From assembly GCF_007746075.1 (NCBI RefSeq), contig NZ_CP036339.1:4803786-4867785 (forward strand): DNA of 64,000 nt. The letters run 5' to 3'. A program made the position numbers and the translations under genes. This stretch comes from Lacipirellula limnantheis. GTDB lineage: Bacteria; Planctomycetota; Planctomycetia; Pirellulales; Lacipirellulaceae. The notes below the pieces were generated by a model, which worked only from the letters and a program-made list of their open reading frames with translations, was not told the origin of the DNA and did not search any database. Below, piece by piece: positions 27,189-36,928 of this stretch; the first letter of the stretch is position 1; each line of letters opens with the position of its first letter.

Positions 27189-27676
27189 AGGAGTCTCCCG
27201 ATGCGGCCTCGACGGTGGCCGCTGTTCGTTAGGCGGGGCGCCGCGAACTGCGGCGGTTGGTTGTCATGGGCAATCAACTAAGCGTCCGCCCTGGACGTCT
27301 GTTACCGAGCTTGGCGCTGACCATGAGCGCGGCGACCTCGGGGTTGATTGCCGATCACGACGGCCGGAAGGGTCAAACGCTGATCTTCGCAGTGCGCTTT
27401 CGCTGCGGGGCGTTCGCACGCAATACGAGCCCAGCCATCAGCCACACTGTCGCATCGAGGCGATCAGGACCGAGTTTCAAGCATTCGTCGACGGATCGTC
27501 CGGCTGACTCATCAGCGCGACGCTCGGCGAGCTGATCCGCTCTCAGATCGGGTCGATCGCACCGCTGGCAGTACTTTTAGGCAACCACTTAGTCCAGGTC
27601 ACCGCAACTTTTGCAGTCTTGTTACCGCTAAACCGAGACCACCGGTGCAGCGCGCGCTACTGGGTCGCGTTGACAC
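27189..27676. other. Intergenic, about 490 bp; RiPP operon promoter expected at its left end
   Basis: Separates the RiPP operon start from the IS remnant. A 92-codon plus-strand frame (27257-27535) resembles nothing recognised. No clear -35/-10 pair can be singled out. Confidence 0.4.
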
Positions 27677-28146
27677 TTAGTTGAGGCCTACGAAGAGAGC
27701 CGCAAGGCAAAGAAACCCTTCGTAGTTTTGGTCCAACTTGTCGTAGCGGGTGGCAACCCGGCAAGAATGCTTCATGCGGTTGACGAACCGCTCCACCCGA
27801 TTGCGGCTTGGCGGCGGATCGTCAAGCGGAGCAGATCGCTGTCGTACTCGTTGTCGGCCACGACGCAGTCGGGCGCCAGGCCTTCGGCGACCGACTCCGC
27901 TTGATCCATGTCGTGACGCTGCCCTGCGGTCAGGCGAAGTCGCCCTTTCCTTTGTAGGTTGCTAACATCTGCTTGCTCGCCCCTTGCTCGCTTTCCGGCG
28001 TCTGACCCATCCGTAGCTGCGGCAAGACGATATACTCGACGGCGGGAAGGGGCACTTCGTTCAGCCCAGCAAACGAGCCACATCACAAAGGGCCTCAAGG
28101 CGAGCTTGAGCGGGACCGAAGTCGGAAAACCACAGAAAATCACCAC
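27677..28146 (-). pseudogene. Degraded IS5-family transposase
   Basis: The minus strand encodes disjointed pieces of an IS5-type DDE transposase. LTAGQRHDMDQAE with DCVVADNEYDSDLLRLTIRRQ contains the region around the second catalytic Asp. In another frame, NRVERFVNRMKHSCRVATRYDKLDQNY ends GLN-stop, carrying the catalytic Glu region and the family's typical C-terminus. The pieces join at about 27800 with roughly 30 residues missing, so an internal deletion plus frameshift is inferred. The N-terminal third is unrecognisable. No flanking inverted repeats could be identified by eye. It lies about 490 bp from the 5' end of the RiPP operon, a sign of past mobile-element activity there. Confidence 0.7.
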
Positions 28147-28264
28147 GCGCTAGGCACGGAGTCTGGTGGGCAATGTTAAGCTGTGAGGAATTGCGAGCCT
28201 AGATCGTATTCCGGCTCAACCCATATGGGGTATGTTGCTTAGCACTCTTAGCCTCAGAGGTAAC

Positions 28265-29275
28265 ATGGCCGCCAGAAGAGCCATTGGGCTTGAGCGAATC
28301 GCATTCACTCTAGTTGAGTTGCTAGTGGTCATCGCGATCATTGGTACGCTCGTTGGTTTGCTTCTGCCAGCGGTCCAAGCCGCACGAGAGGCAAGTCGCC
28401 GATCTCAGTGCGCCAATAATCTCCGTCAAGTTGGCTTGGCAATCCTAAACTACGAGAGCGCTTTGCGAGAACTGCCGCCCGGCGGCAAGAAGCCCAGTGG
28501 CTCCGGCTACCAAACTGATCCTTCTTGGTGGATTCACACGCTTCCCTACTTCGAACAAGGGGTGATACGGCAAAATTTCGATGTCCGAGGACTCTTTTAC
28601 AGCGATGCAGTCCAAAAATCCAACGTCAATCTCCTTGCCGCCAAAGGCGAGCTCGAGGTCATGGTCTGCACCTCGTCTGATTTGCCCCGAGTCACCCAGG
28701 ACGGTTCGCTAGCGGGGATTGCCCGTCCCAATTACGTCGCGCTGGCTGGAGCAAAGGGAGATCCTCAGCATCCGACGACAACGCGCAAGAATCCCTGCAG
28801 CTATGGCGACTGCGGATGGCTCTCCGATGGCGGCTGCTTCCCTTCCTCCTTCAAGTTTCGGAACGGTCAAGGCGGCGGCGTGAAACTGAAGCAAGTCACA
28901 GATGGAACGTCCAACACGATGGCGGTTGCTGAACAGTCGAACTGGTGCCACGACGCTAATGGGCAACCGGTCGACTGTCGGTCCGACTGCTTCCACTCGT
29001 TCGTCACTGGACCGGTGAACGACAACCCGCGCATCTTTAATCTCACAGTGGTTCTATACGAACTCAATGAAGACTCATCGACCCTCTTAGGAATCAAGGG
29101 TACGAACTCGGGCCTGTGTGCACCAAATACGCCGCTGCTATCGGCGCATCCCGGAGGAGTACAATCGGTATTTGCCGACGGTTCCGTCACGTTTCTTCAA
29201 GAAGGGCTGGAAGTTCCCGCCCTCTACAATCTCGTCAATCGAGACGATGAAGCGACAACAAGTAAATCTCCCTAG
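28265..29275 (+). CDS. DUF1559 pilin-like protein
   Basis: 336 residues. The N-terminus has the type IV pilin/pseudopilin methylation motif (AFTLVELLVVIAIIGTLVGLL) followed by LLPAVQAAREASRRSQC, the hallmark of planctomycete DUF1559 proteins. The C-terminal part carries TDGTSNTMAVAEQS and AHPGGVQSVFADGSVTFL, matching the H-X9-DG signature of the family. A prepilin peptidase is expected to cleave before the Phe of FTLVE. The ATG of MAARRAIGL is preferred because AGAGG precedes it by 5 nt; a longer frame from 28232 adds 11 residues. It is followed by a small lipoprotein gene, a frequent DUF1559 neighbour. Function in the envelope is unknown. Confidence 0.9.
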   Translation: MAARRAIGLERIAFTLVELLVVIAIIGTLVGLLLPAVQAAREASRRSQCANNLRQVGLAILNYESALRELPPGGKKPSGSGYQTDPSWWIHTLPYFEQGVIRQNFDVRGLFYSDAVQKSNVNLLAAKGELEVMVCTSSDLPRVTQDGSLAGIARPNYVALAGAKGDPQHPTTTRKNPCSYGDCGWLSDGGCFPSSFKFRNGQGGGVKLKQVTDGTSNTMAVAEQSNWCHDANGQPVDCRSDCFHSFVTGPVNDNPRIFNLTVVLYELNEDSSTLLGIKGTNSGLCAPNTPLLSAHPGGVQSVFADGSVTFLQEGLEVPALYNLVNRDDEATTSKSP

Positions 29276-29380
29276 TTCGCGATGCTGGATGTTCCCATTA
29301 GGGCGCCGCCGGCATAACGCGGGGGGCCAGGCATCCGTTTCCAAGACTGTATCACACGCTCACCGGTCGCTTGGCCAGGA

Positions 29381-29836
29381 ATGTTTTCAGCGATGACTAA
29401 CGCCATCAGACCATCGAATCCCGTCGCTAGGTTGGCGATCGGGCTGCTGCTGGGGACAGCATTTGGTTGCGGTGAAGCGCCGGAGCCCTATCGAGCGATC
29501 CAAGGCCGCGTGACCTATCAAGGGAAGCCAGTTCCCCATGCCGTGGTGGTGTTTGAATCTACTGCGCAAGAACTAACGATTGCCGCTGACGCGGATGAAC
29601 AGGGAATTTACAAAGCGATCCGATCGGTGAACGTGCCCGGTCTACCGATCGGCAGCTATCGCGTGGCCGTCACGCCCCCATTGTTTTATCCCGGCCTGGG
29701 GCCCGTGGGAAAGAATCCTGGACCTCCTACCCGCGAGGATATTCCCGCATCCTATCGAGAGAGTGCAACCAGCGGGCTGACGATTGACGTCAACAAAGAG
29801 GGGAGCGACGCCTCTTTCGATATTGAGATGAAATGA
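29381..29836 (+). CDS. Small lipoprotein with carboxypeptidase-regulatory-like (transthyretin-type) domain
   Basis: 151 residues (or 147 from the second ATG). The N-terminus is a lipoprotein signal (LAIGLLLGTAFGC), with Cys as the expected lipidated residue. The remainder is a small beta-sandwich of the carboxypeptidase-regulatory-like type: IQGRVTYQGKPVPHAVVVF, ADADEQGIYKAI, LPIGSYRVAVTPP and a DIPASYRESATSGLTIDV ending. Such lipoproteins frequently follow DUF1559 genes in Planctomycetes, as here after 105 bp. A structural or surface role is inferred; there is no enzymatic motif. Confidence 0.85.
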   Translation: MFSAMTNAIRPSNPVARLAIGLLLGTAFGCGEAPEPYRAIQGRVTYQGKPVPHAVVVFESTAQELTIAADADEQGIYKAIRSVNVPGLPIGSYRVAVTPPLFYPGLGPVGKNPGPPTREDIPASYRESATSGLTIDVNKEGSDASFDIEMK

Positions 29837-30263
29837 GAAACTGGCGCCCAGACTGGATCGTCCTAAGTTGTTCTCCTAGGCGCTAGGACGCCGTCCCGAA
29901 AGTTACCAAGAGGCCGACCAAGCGCATCGGGAACTTTATTTCACTCGTCTAGTAATTATCGGCAAGGGACCAGTGAAGAGGTCGTGCTTCGCCGCTACGC
30001 GGAAGTCTTCAACGCACCACTCGACGCACGGCGATTTCCGTCGTTCCGCTTGGCGTTCGATTTGTGAATGATCTGTGGAAACCTCTCTCGGACCTATCGA
30101 TTGACGGCAACTTAACTCTGTTTTGGACTTCGTTCACAAAACGAATGTTAGTGCTACAGTATCAGCTCGACCTGCTGAATCGCACCTGCGTGCCTCTCTT
30201 CGGATAGCGGCAGTGCTTCGGCGACCAACTTCTTGCTCGCTCGACCTCTTGGCGTAGGACCTC
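29837..30263. other. Intergenic, about 430 bp, no gene recognised
   Basis: Between the lipoprotein gene and the alkylsulfatase gene. No family-like frame was found. The TTGTTCTCCTAGGCGCTAGG stretch shortly after 29860 has short self-complementary parts, but it is not a clear terminator. Confidence 0.4.
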
Positions 30264-32369
30264 GTGATGACCACCAGACGACAGTTTGTCCAATCTCTGC
30301 CAGCAGTCGGCGCCGCCTTCGCCATCGCGGGCAGCTGGACCGTTGATTCGAACTCGGCAAGGGCTACGTCCCCCGTTCCCTTGAAGGGGCATTTTCACCC
30401 CAAAGGCAAATCGCCCTCCCGATTCACGCTGGACGTTCTGCAACAAGCCAAAGCGACGCTGCCATTTGACGACGTTCGCGACTTCCAAGAGCAGAAGAAG
30501 GGCTTCATCGCTCCGATGAAAGAGCTCAAGATCATGGCGAACGCAGGCCACGTCGCGTGGGACATGGAGCGGTTCCAGTTTCTGCATGAGCAAGAAGAGT
30601 TCGACAGCATCCATCCCTCGCTGCTTCGCCAGTCGGTGCTCAACAACAACTACGGACTCTATGAGGTCATTCCGGGCATCTACCAGGTGCGCGGCTTTGA
30701 CCTGTCTGATCTCTCGTTCGTGCGCGGCAAGACGGGCTGGATTGTGATCGACCCGTTGGTTTCAGGGGAAACTGCCAAGGCGGCGTGGAATCTGCTTCAA
30801 GAGCATGTGGGGGAGGGGCTTCCAGTTTCGGCCGTGATCTACTCGCACTCGCATGCCGACCACTGGGGCGGCGTGCGCGGCATCATCGACGACGAGGAAG
30901 TGAAGAAGAGAAACATTCCCATCATCGCTCCCCGAAACTTCATGGTCCACACAATCTCGGAGAACGTTTATGCCGGCAATGCAATGAACCGGCGATTGTT
31001 CTACCAATACGGCCTCCTGCTGCCGGCAAGCCCTCATGGTTACGTCGGTCAGGGACTGGGGCAAGCAGTATCCTCGGGGGCCATCGGATTGTTGGCCCCC
31101 AACAGATTGATTGAGCAAGCGATCGAGGAGATCGACGTCGACGGCGTCCGGATGATTTTCCAAGATACGCCCAATACCGAAGCCCCGACGGAGATGAACA
31201 CGTACATTCCGGAACTAAAAGCACTGTGGATGGCAGAGAACGTGATTGCGTCGTTGCACAATATCTACACGCTGCGCGGCGCTCCGGTCCGCGATCCTCT
31301 CAACTGGTCGAAGTACATCAACCAGGCGCTCCACCGCTTCGGCGTTGAGGCCGAAGTGATGTTCGCATCTCATCATTGGCCGCGCTGGGGCAACGCGCGC
31401 ATTCAGGAAGTGCTGCGCGGACAGCGCGACCTGTACGCCAATATGAACAACCAAGTGTTGCATCTCGCCAACCAGGGCGTGACGATCAACGAGATTCATA
31501 ACGTGTACAAGACGCCCAAGAGCATCCTGTCCAAGTGGGACTGTCGCGGCTATCACGGTTCGCCCGAACACAACAGCCGAGGCGTCATCCAGCGGTTCCT
31601 CGGCTTCTGGGATTGCAATCCGACGACGCTCATCCCGTTATCGCCGAGCGACTCAGCGCCCCTCTACGTCGAGATGATGGGCGGTGCGGAAAAGATACTA
31701 GCGCGCGGTCGCGAGCTCCATGACGAAGGAAAGTACCTCCACGCCCAAGAGATACTCAACAAGCTCGTGCTGGCCGAACCGCACAATCAGGATGCCAAGG
31801 ACTTGCTGGCGGATGTTTTCGAACAGATCGGCTACCAACAGGAGAATCCAGGATTACGCAACAGCTACCTGGCCGCCGCCTACGAACTGCGATCGGGCAT
31901 CCCCGCAGGACAAACGGCTGACTCCAGCAGCCCCGACGTCATTCGGGCGATGTCCACAGAGTTGTTCCTCAACTTCCTTGGCATTCGCATGGACAGCCGT
32001 AAAGCGGAAGGCATGAGGTTCACCATCAATCTCATCACGCCGGATAACGGCGAGAAGTTTTTAATCGAGCTCGAGAATGCCACGTTGACGAACATCCAAG
32101 GGTTTCTTTCCCCTTCGCCGGATTTGACGCTCACGATTAATCGGACGGATCTGGAGCAGACGATGATGGGAACCAAAACGCTGGAAGCCCAGATTGCCGA
32201 TGGAACCGCTACGGTCGATGGGGACGTCGCCGTATTGCAGCAGCTTGCTTCGACGATGGTCGATTTCGACCCGCGTTTCGAGATCATGCCGGGAACGAAG
32301 GGTGTTGCAACGAAGATTCAGCACGCCGATCCGTACGAAGCCGTCCCCCAAGCGGCGATTGCGGAGTAG
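30264..32369 (+). CDS. Tat-exported alkylsulfatase-like metallo-beta-lactamase-fold hydrolase
   Basis: 701 residues, similar in layout to SdsA1-type alkylsulfatases, which hydrolyse primary alkyl sulfates to alcohols. N-terminal twin-arginine signal (TTRRQFVQSLPAVG). The metallo-beta-lactamase domain has the zinc motif HSHADHWGG and a second set around DTPNTEAPTEMNTYIPE and ASHHWPRWG. A helical dimerisation region follows (GGAEKILARGRELHDEGKY). The C-terminal 130 residues are SCP2-like (FLNFLGIRMDSRKAEG, NATLTNIQG, LTINRTDLEQTMMG). All three domains of the family are present at normal length. Genomic neighbours do not indicate a pathway, so the substrate may differ from simple detergents. Confidence 0.9.
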   Translation: MMTTRRQFVQSLPAVGAAFAIAGSWTVDSNSARATSPVPLKGHFHPKGKSPSRFTLDVLQQAKATLPFDDVRDFQEQKKGFIAPMKELKIMANAGHVAWDMERFQFLHEQEEFDSIHPSLLRQSVLNNNYGLYEVIPGIYQVRGFDLSDLSFVRGKTGWIVIDPLVSGETAKAAWNLLQEHVGEGLPVSAVIYSHSHADHWGGVRGIIDDEEVKKRNIPIIAPRNFMVHTISENVYAGNAMNRRLFYQYGLLLPASPHGYVGQGLGQAVSSGAIGLLAPNRLIEQAIEEIDVDGVRMIFQDTPNTEAPTEMNTYIPELKALWMAENVIASLHNIYTLRGAPVRDPLNWSKYINQALHRFGVEAEVMFASHHWPRWGNARIQEVLRGQRDLYANMNNQVLHLANQGVTINEIHNVYKTPKSILSKWDCRGYHGSPEHNSRGVIQRFLGFWDCNPTTLIPLSPSDSAPLYVEMMGGAEKILARGRELHDEGKYLHAQEILNKLVLAEPHNQDAKDLLADVFEQIGYQQENPGLRNSYLAAAYELRSGIPAGQTADSSSPDVIRAMSTELFLNFLGIRMDSRKAEGMRFTINLITPDNGEKFLIELENATLTNIQGFLSPSPDLTLTINRTDLEQTMMGTKTLEAQIADGTATVDGDVAVLQQLASTMVDFDPRFEIMPGTKGVATKIQHADPYEAVPQAAIAE

Positions 32370-32898
32370 GTCTGAAGCAGCCCCTTCAGTGAGTCCGCTC
32401 CTGGAGCGCGAATCCAAGCACTGGGCGCTGTACCAAGGGGCAAGGTCGGCGCAAGGCTATTCCGTGATCAGGGCCTCACTTCTCGTTCAGCGTCCGAGAA
32501 TACAATCTTCCCGGTGGACTCTTAGGGAAGGTCATATCATCCTGCCTCAGGTGGTTGGCGGACGTCTGAGATCGGCATGGAACGGGCGATCAAGAGTGAT
32601 CGTGTCCTGAAGACCGACAACAAAATTTCGTTCCGAAACTTCTTCGACGACTTTGGTGCTTTGGGTACTCGCCTTCCGCCACGGTCGGCGAGCAGCCGCT
32701 TGAGATTTCGATCGCTCGGCTGCTTAGGTTGCCACGACAGCGCCGGAGACCGGGGAAAAGGTGAACGGCACGCGTCGAGCTCCAAGCTCCGGGCCCCAGC
32801 AATGCCAGAGCTGTCGCTCGCCGGACGGCGATAAGTCTTTGCTCAATCGACGGCCCGCCAGCAGTAGAGGTGGCTGCGCGGCCGCTATGGCGAGCCCA
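32370..32898. other. Intergenic, about 530 bp, no gene recognised
   Basis: A convergent gap between the alkylsulfatase gene and a PEP-CTERM gene. Overlapping short frames on both strands match no known family. Nothing structured was recognised. Confidence 0.4.
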
Positions 32899-34371
32899 CT
32901 ACAGAATCCGTTTCCAGTAACCAAGTGCCGCGGCGACTCCAATCGTAAGAATTCCGGCGCCCGGCTCGGGCACTGCATTGATTGATGGGGCGGAAGCGCC
33001 TGAGCCGAAATTCTGCCGCCAGATGGCGAGGTCCGCGCCATCCACATTGTAGTTGCGATCGGCGTCGCCTTGGGCCACGGTGGCCGTGCCGGTGATGCCG
33101 AATCCTCGCTGCCACGACAGTAAGTCGGCGCCGTCGACGTCGCCATCGAGATCAAAGTCGCCGGCAGTCGCGGCGGCCTGAAAGTTATTGAGAAAGACAT
33201 CGCCGTTCGCCAGGTCGTAGTTGACCGTGGCCGTCGTTGCACCGAGAAAGGTCACCGAGCCGAACTGCCCCAGCAGCTTGAGCGCCGTTGCGTCGATAAG
33301 CGTGAGCGTCGACGTCGGCGTGAAGGAGAACCCGTCAAGATTGAGCTGCAGCTGCGCGCCTTGGATCTCGGCGCCACCCGACGGCTCGCCGATGTTCTGT
33401 GCCAGCGTGATTGGGGTAACGCCCCCCGCATCAGCGATAAACGAGAAAATCGCCGTGGGAGACGAGGCGAGCAGATCGCGACTCGGCGGATTCGGATCGA
33501 CGATCAGTGGATTGGGATCGACGCCGACGGCAAAAGCTCCCCCGGAGCCGACGATCGTGATTTTGGCGGCGCGCTGCGCGAGCAGCTCCGGATTGGGCAG
33601 GCAGTTTTCGCAGCGGTCCATAATGAGCGCGCCGTTCAGCGTAACGGCTCCGCCTGATAGCCGCAGCTCGCCCTGGGCGCCATGTTCGGACATGAGGAGA
33701 TCTTTCGCGAAGAGGGCGCCCTGCACGTCGACAAGCCCGCGACCATCGAGCCCTGGCTCGGCGCCGAAGTCGTCGAACGCAGGTCCGTAGTTGCCGATGC
33801 GCAAATCTTCGGTTCCGCCGAAATGGGCAGGCTCGTCAAACGCCACCCAGGTTCGCGATTCGAGAATTGCATCGGCGCCGATTGACAGAAGACCCAAGGT
33901 TCGTTCGCCGATGATGGCCCCGTTGACGCGGAGGATCGAGTCGCCGGTCATGATCAGCTCGCCTCCCTTTTTCGTATCATCGTCGATGACGTTCTCCCGT
34001 TCACGACCCACGCCGACGAGGCCCTGCGCTCCCGAGCCTATGACTTCGAGCGTCCCCCCGGACATTGTCAGCCGACCGAAGTGGGTGTCGCCAATTTGAT
34101 GCTCTTTGGCGGCCGACCCGACGCGCAGCCCCTTCACCTGGACGAAGCCGTCGGTGAATGTCGCGGAGAGGCCGTCGTCGACGCCGTAGATATCGATCAG
34201 GTTGGTTCCGGGGCCGTTTTCAGGACTCCAATTGGCGGCGACTTGAAAGTCGGAACTTAAGCTGCCGTCGAAGTAGACGAAGACCGCCCAGCAGTCTGGG
34301 GCGGAGCCAGTCAGGGTTAAGATCGAGGCAAAGCTCGCTAGCAGTTTCGCGAGAAGTCGTGACGTTATCAT
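32899..34371 (-). CDS. PEP-CTERM secreted beta-solenoid-like protein with dockerin-type pair
   Basis: 490 residues. N-terminal signal peptide (LLASFASILTLTGSAPDCWA). The central region has repeats of the type GRLTMSGGTLEVIGSG, GELIMTGDSILRVNGA and GLLSIGADAILES, suggesting a right-handed solenoid. Two EF-hand/dockerin-like segments follow (DFDLDGDVDGADLLSWQR and DADRNYNVDGADLAIWRQ). The end is a PEP-CTERM signal, VPEPGAGILTIGVAAALGYW with a KR tail. AAGGA lies 8 nt before the ATG. It is third in a same-strand set with a DUF1559 gene (82 bp upstream) and another related PEP-CTERM gene. A structural extracellular role is inferred. Confidence 0.85.
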   Translation of the reverse strand: MITSRLLAKLLASFASILTLTGSAPDCWAVFVYFDGSLSSDFQVAANWSPENGPGTNLIDIYGVDDGLSATFTDGFVQVKGLRVGSAAKEHQIGDTHFGRLTMSGGTLEVIGSGAQGLVGVGRERENVIDDDTKKGGELIMTGDSILRVNGAIIGERTLGLLSIGADAILESRTWVAFDEPAHFGGTEDLRIGNYGPAFDDFGAEPGLDGRGLVDVQGALFAKDLLMSEHGAQGELRLSGGAVTLNGALIMDRCENCLPNPELLAQRAAKITIVGSGGAFAVGVDPNPLIVDPNPPSRDLLASSPTAIFSFIADAGGVTPITLAQNIGEPSGGAEIQGAQLQLNLDGFSFTPTSTLTLIDATALKLLGQFGSVTFLGATTATVNYDLANGDVFLNNFQAAATAGDFDLDGDVDGADLLSWQRGFGITGTATVAQGDADRNYNVDGADLAIWRQNFGSGASAPSINAVPEPGAGILTIGVAAALGYWKRIL

Positions 34372-34452
34372 AGTGCGTATCCTTGATTGAATTTGCCGTC
34401 GCTTTGTAACTGGGCCGGCGCGCTCGCCGAATTCATCGCCAATGGCGCGGCG

Positions 34453-35601
34453 CTAATGCGCCACCGAGTCGTCGACGACTTCGTCTCCGGCCCGCGTCGC
34501 AAGTGCATTGAACAGCGTGACGTCGACGTCATATCCCAGTCCGCGGATTGATCCATCGGCAAATATGCCATTGAAGCCGGCGGGATGCGCCGACCCAAAG
34601 TAGTAAACGTCGCGATCGATTCCAAAGAGATCGGCTGGGCTGTTTTGAGGTTGGAACTGAAAGCCGGCCCCATCGCCGTCTTGATAGGGCTGGAAGCAGG
34701 TGGAACGAATAGCGTCGGGATCCCAGCCGTCGATCCACCCTTTGTCATCTGATTTGCTGCCCCCGCCGTACAAATCGGCTCGTACGTACTTTTCGCCGAG
34801 TAAGAACGTGTGACTTGTGCCGTCGGTGATTTGAGCGAACGACACCGGCTTTGGATTGTTCTTGAACGTCTTAGTCGAGTAATCCCAAGCACTGCGGACG
34901 ATCACGCCGTCGTAGACCTGGTTGTCCTTCGCAACATTGCCCGCGACGTCGCCGTTTTTGCCGCCCCAAAATGACGGTTGGTTCTTCGTGTAGCCGTCTC
35001 TCGCCAGCGGGACGGCAGCCGATGGCTGGTAGCGAACGGGAGTGCAGCCCGGACTGCCTGTGACGCAATCGTCCGTGCAGGGCTGCGCGGCTGCGTAGTC
35101 GATCAGAAACACTTTCTGATCGCCCAGGATGGTCGAATTGCTTGACGCCTCCGACGGCGAACGCCGCGAAGGGCAGGTGTACAACGGAATCGACTGGGCC
35201 TGCAACTGAATCTGCGTTGTGAGACCCTGAATGGCGCCTTGCTCCAGATACGGGAGGAGTTGGTAGCACCAATTGAGCCCTTGCTTGTCAGGACCGAACG
35301 GACGGCCCCCCGAAACGAAATTGGCAATGTCGGGATAGACGCCTGTTCCTCCCGTAGGGAACACGCGTTGTGCGACGGCGTGGTTCTGAATGGCCAAGCC
35401 CATCTGCTTCAGCCGATTTCTGCAGTCGGTTCGTCGCGAAGCTTCGCGAGCCGCTTGCACGGCCGGCAGTAAGAGGGCCACAAGCGTACCGATGATGGCG
35501 ATCACGACGAGCAGTTCTACGAGCGTGAACCCCCGGGACCCCGCGCTGGCGTTCGTCGTGACTCGCGGGAGGGTTGCCCCTGTTGAATCCATCGCTTTCA
35601 T
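34453..35601 (-). CDS. DUF1559 pilin-like protein
   Basis: 382 residues. Pilin-type motif GFTLVELLVVIAIIGTLVAL followed by LLPAVQAAREASRRTDC, and C-terminal AHPAGFNGIFADGSIRGL, the DUF1559 H-DG signature. TDGTSHTFLLGEKY is also typical. The ATG is supported by GGAGG 5 nt upstream. It sits between two PEP-CTERM solenoid genes on the same strand (166 bp after one, 82 bp before the other), suggesting co-expression. Pseudopilin-like processing by a prepilin peptidase is expected from the family; its function is unknown. Confidence 0.9.
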   Translation of the reverse strand: MKAMDSTGATLPRVTTNASAGSRGFTLVELLVVIAIIGTLVALLLPAVQAAREASRRTDCRNRLKQMGLAIQNHAVAQRVFPTGGTGVYPDIANFVSGGRPFGPDKQGLNWCYQLLPYLEQGAIQGLTTQIQLQAQSIPLYTCPSRRSPSEASSNSTILGDQKVFLIDYAAAQPCTDDCVTGSPGCTPVRYQPSAAVPLARDGYTKNQPSFWGGKNGDVAGNVAKDNQVYDGVIVRSAWDYSTKTFKNNPKPVSFAQITDGTSHTFLLGEKYVRADLYGGGSKSDDKGWIDGWDPDAIRSTCFQPYQDGDGAGFQFQPQNSPADLFGIDRDVYYFGSAHPAGFNGIFADGSIRGLGYDVDVTLFNALATRAGDEVVDDSVAH

Positions 35602-35767
35602 GACTTCCTCCAGCCCAGATCGGGGGCGTCACGGCGGGCTCGCATTCCAACGTCGCGCGAGCCTCCGACTGACGGGCGGCCGTCCCGCGGTGCAGGGCGG
35701 CCGCCTTTTGTGTCAGCATCGAACGTCACGGCAGGTTGGAGGGTTCATACCCTCGGAGCCGCTCTCT

Positions 35768-36928
35768 CTATCGCAGCGCACGGCGCTGGCCATAGACTGC
35801 GCCAATCGCCGCGATCCCTAACAACGCCAGCGTCGACGGCTCGGGAATCCGTTGCAGCAGGACGTCGCCGGCAGCCAAGTCGTAAAGCAATTGATACTGG
35901 AACGCCGGATCTCCGCCGTTGACCGCCCAGGAGGCGAACGATCCATAAATCTGATTCGGCGCGGCGTCGAACAGCCGCTCCGTGGCGCCGATACCCAACA
36001 CGAAGTTGTTGAGGTTAACCGTCAGGTCGTTGTTGGTGATGTTCATCGCGTTGGAGAGCTTAATCTCAGAGACGCCACCCAAGTCAGCGGAGAATTCAAA
36101 CTCGTTATGGACTTGCGACAAACCGTTGGCGGACTCGAGGTTGACGGCGTTCAACGTTGCCGTCGAGCCGATCATGTGAACCAGCGCTGAACGATTCGGC
36201 TGATCCGTATTGATGTTGGGGACCAGGTTGTCGGTCAGGATGACGGAACCATTGCCGGAGACGCGCAGTTCGCCGTCGCCGTCGGTGGCTCCAAGGAAAA
36301 TAACGTGAGCGCTGAACGAGCCTTCCACGTTGAGCAGGCCATTGCCCTCTAGGCCGTTGGGGGTGCTGCCGCTGGCGTCGATGGCCGGCCCATAGTTGCC
36401 GATGCGCCAGTAACCGCCGCCGGGCCGCGTCGAGATGACCGACGCGTTGGGGCCAATGTTTAGTTCGCCGCGATCGCGCGTGCCGACGCCTGGATCGGAC
36501 CCTTGAATTTCAAGCACCGCATCGCCAGTGAGATTGATGACGCCCGTGCCGCCGCAGCAAGCGCGAGCCACTTGAAATGAGTCGCCGCCTCCGGTCACGA
36601 CGAGCTTGCCGGCCGACATATTGAGCGTTCCCGGCGTTCCGAAATCGCCGGATGCGATCGGGGCGTCGGCGCCGACGGCCAAGCCTTCGACGAAGGTGAT
36701 CGCACTGGTCGCGTAAGAGACGACGGCGTTGTCGTTGATCGCATAGCGGGGCCCGCCGCTATTAAGCGGATCGGGGTCGTTGGGGACGCCGTCGGGACTC
36801 CAATTAGCGCCGTCGAGGAAGCTCACGCCGTCTCCGCCGCCGTCGAACTTCACTTGGGCCCAGCAACGCTGACTTGTCGCCGAGAAGGCCAACAGCAGGC
36901 CGAGGCTGAGAGTTACGCATTTCTTCAT
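35768..36928 (-). CDS. PEP-CTERM secreted beta-solenoid-like protein
   Basis: 386 residues from the ATG of MKKCVTLSLGLLL, which opens a signal peptide and has GGGAG about 9 nt upstream; a longer frame to 37111 adds a cysteine-rich, unlikely N-terminus. Like the gene at 32899, it begins its mature part with a NWSPDGVPNDPDP element and continues with GTLNMSAGKLVVTGGG, GVINLTGDAVLEIQG and GELRVSGNGSVILTDN repeats. It ends with IPEPSTLALLGIAAIGAVYGQRR, a PEP-CTERM signal. There is no dockerin segment. The two genes look like diverged paralogues flanking a DUF1559 gene. Confidence 0.85.
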   Translation of the reverse strand: MKKCVTLSLGLLLAFSATSQRCWAQVKFDGGGDGVSFLDGANWSPDGVPNDPDPLNSGGPRYAINDNAVVSYATSAITFVEGLAVGADAPIASGDFGTPGTLNMSAGKLVVTGGGDSFQVARACCGGTGVINLTGDAVLEIQGSDPGVGTRDRGELNIGPNASVISTRPGGGYWRIGNYGPAIDASGSTPNGLEGNGLLNVEGSFSAHVIFLGATDGDGELRVSGNGSVILTDNLVPNINTDQPNRSALVHMIGSTATLNAVNLESANGLSQVHNEFEFSADLGGVSEIKLSNAMNITNNDLTVNLNNFVLGIGATERLFDAAPNQIYGSFASWAVNGGDPAFQYQLLYDLAAGDVLLQRIPEPSTLALLGIAAIGAVYGQRRALR

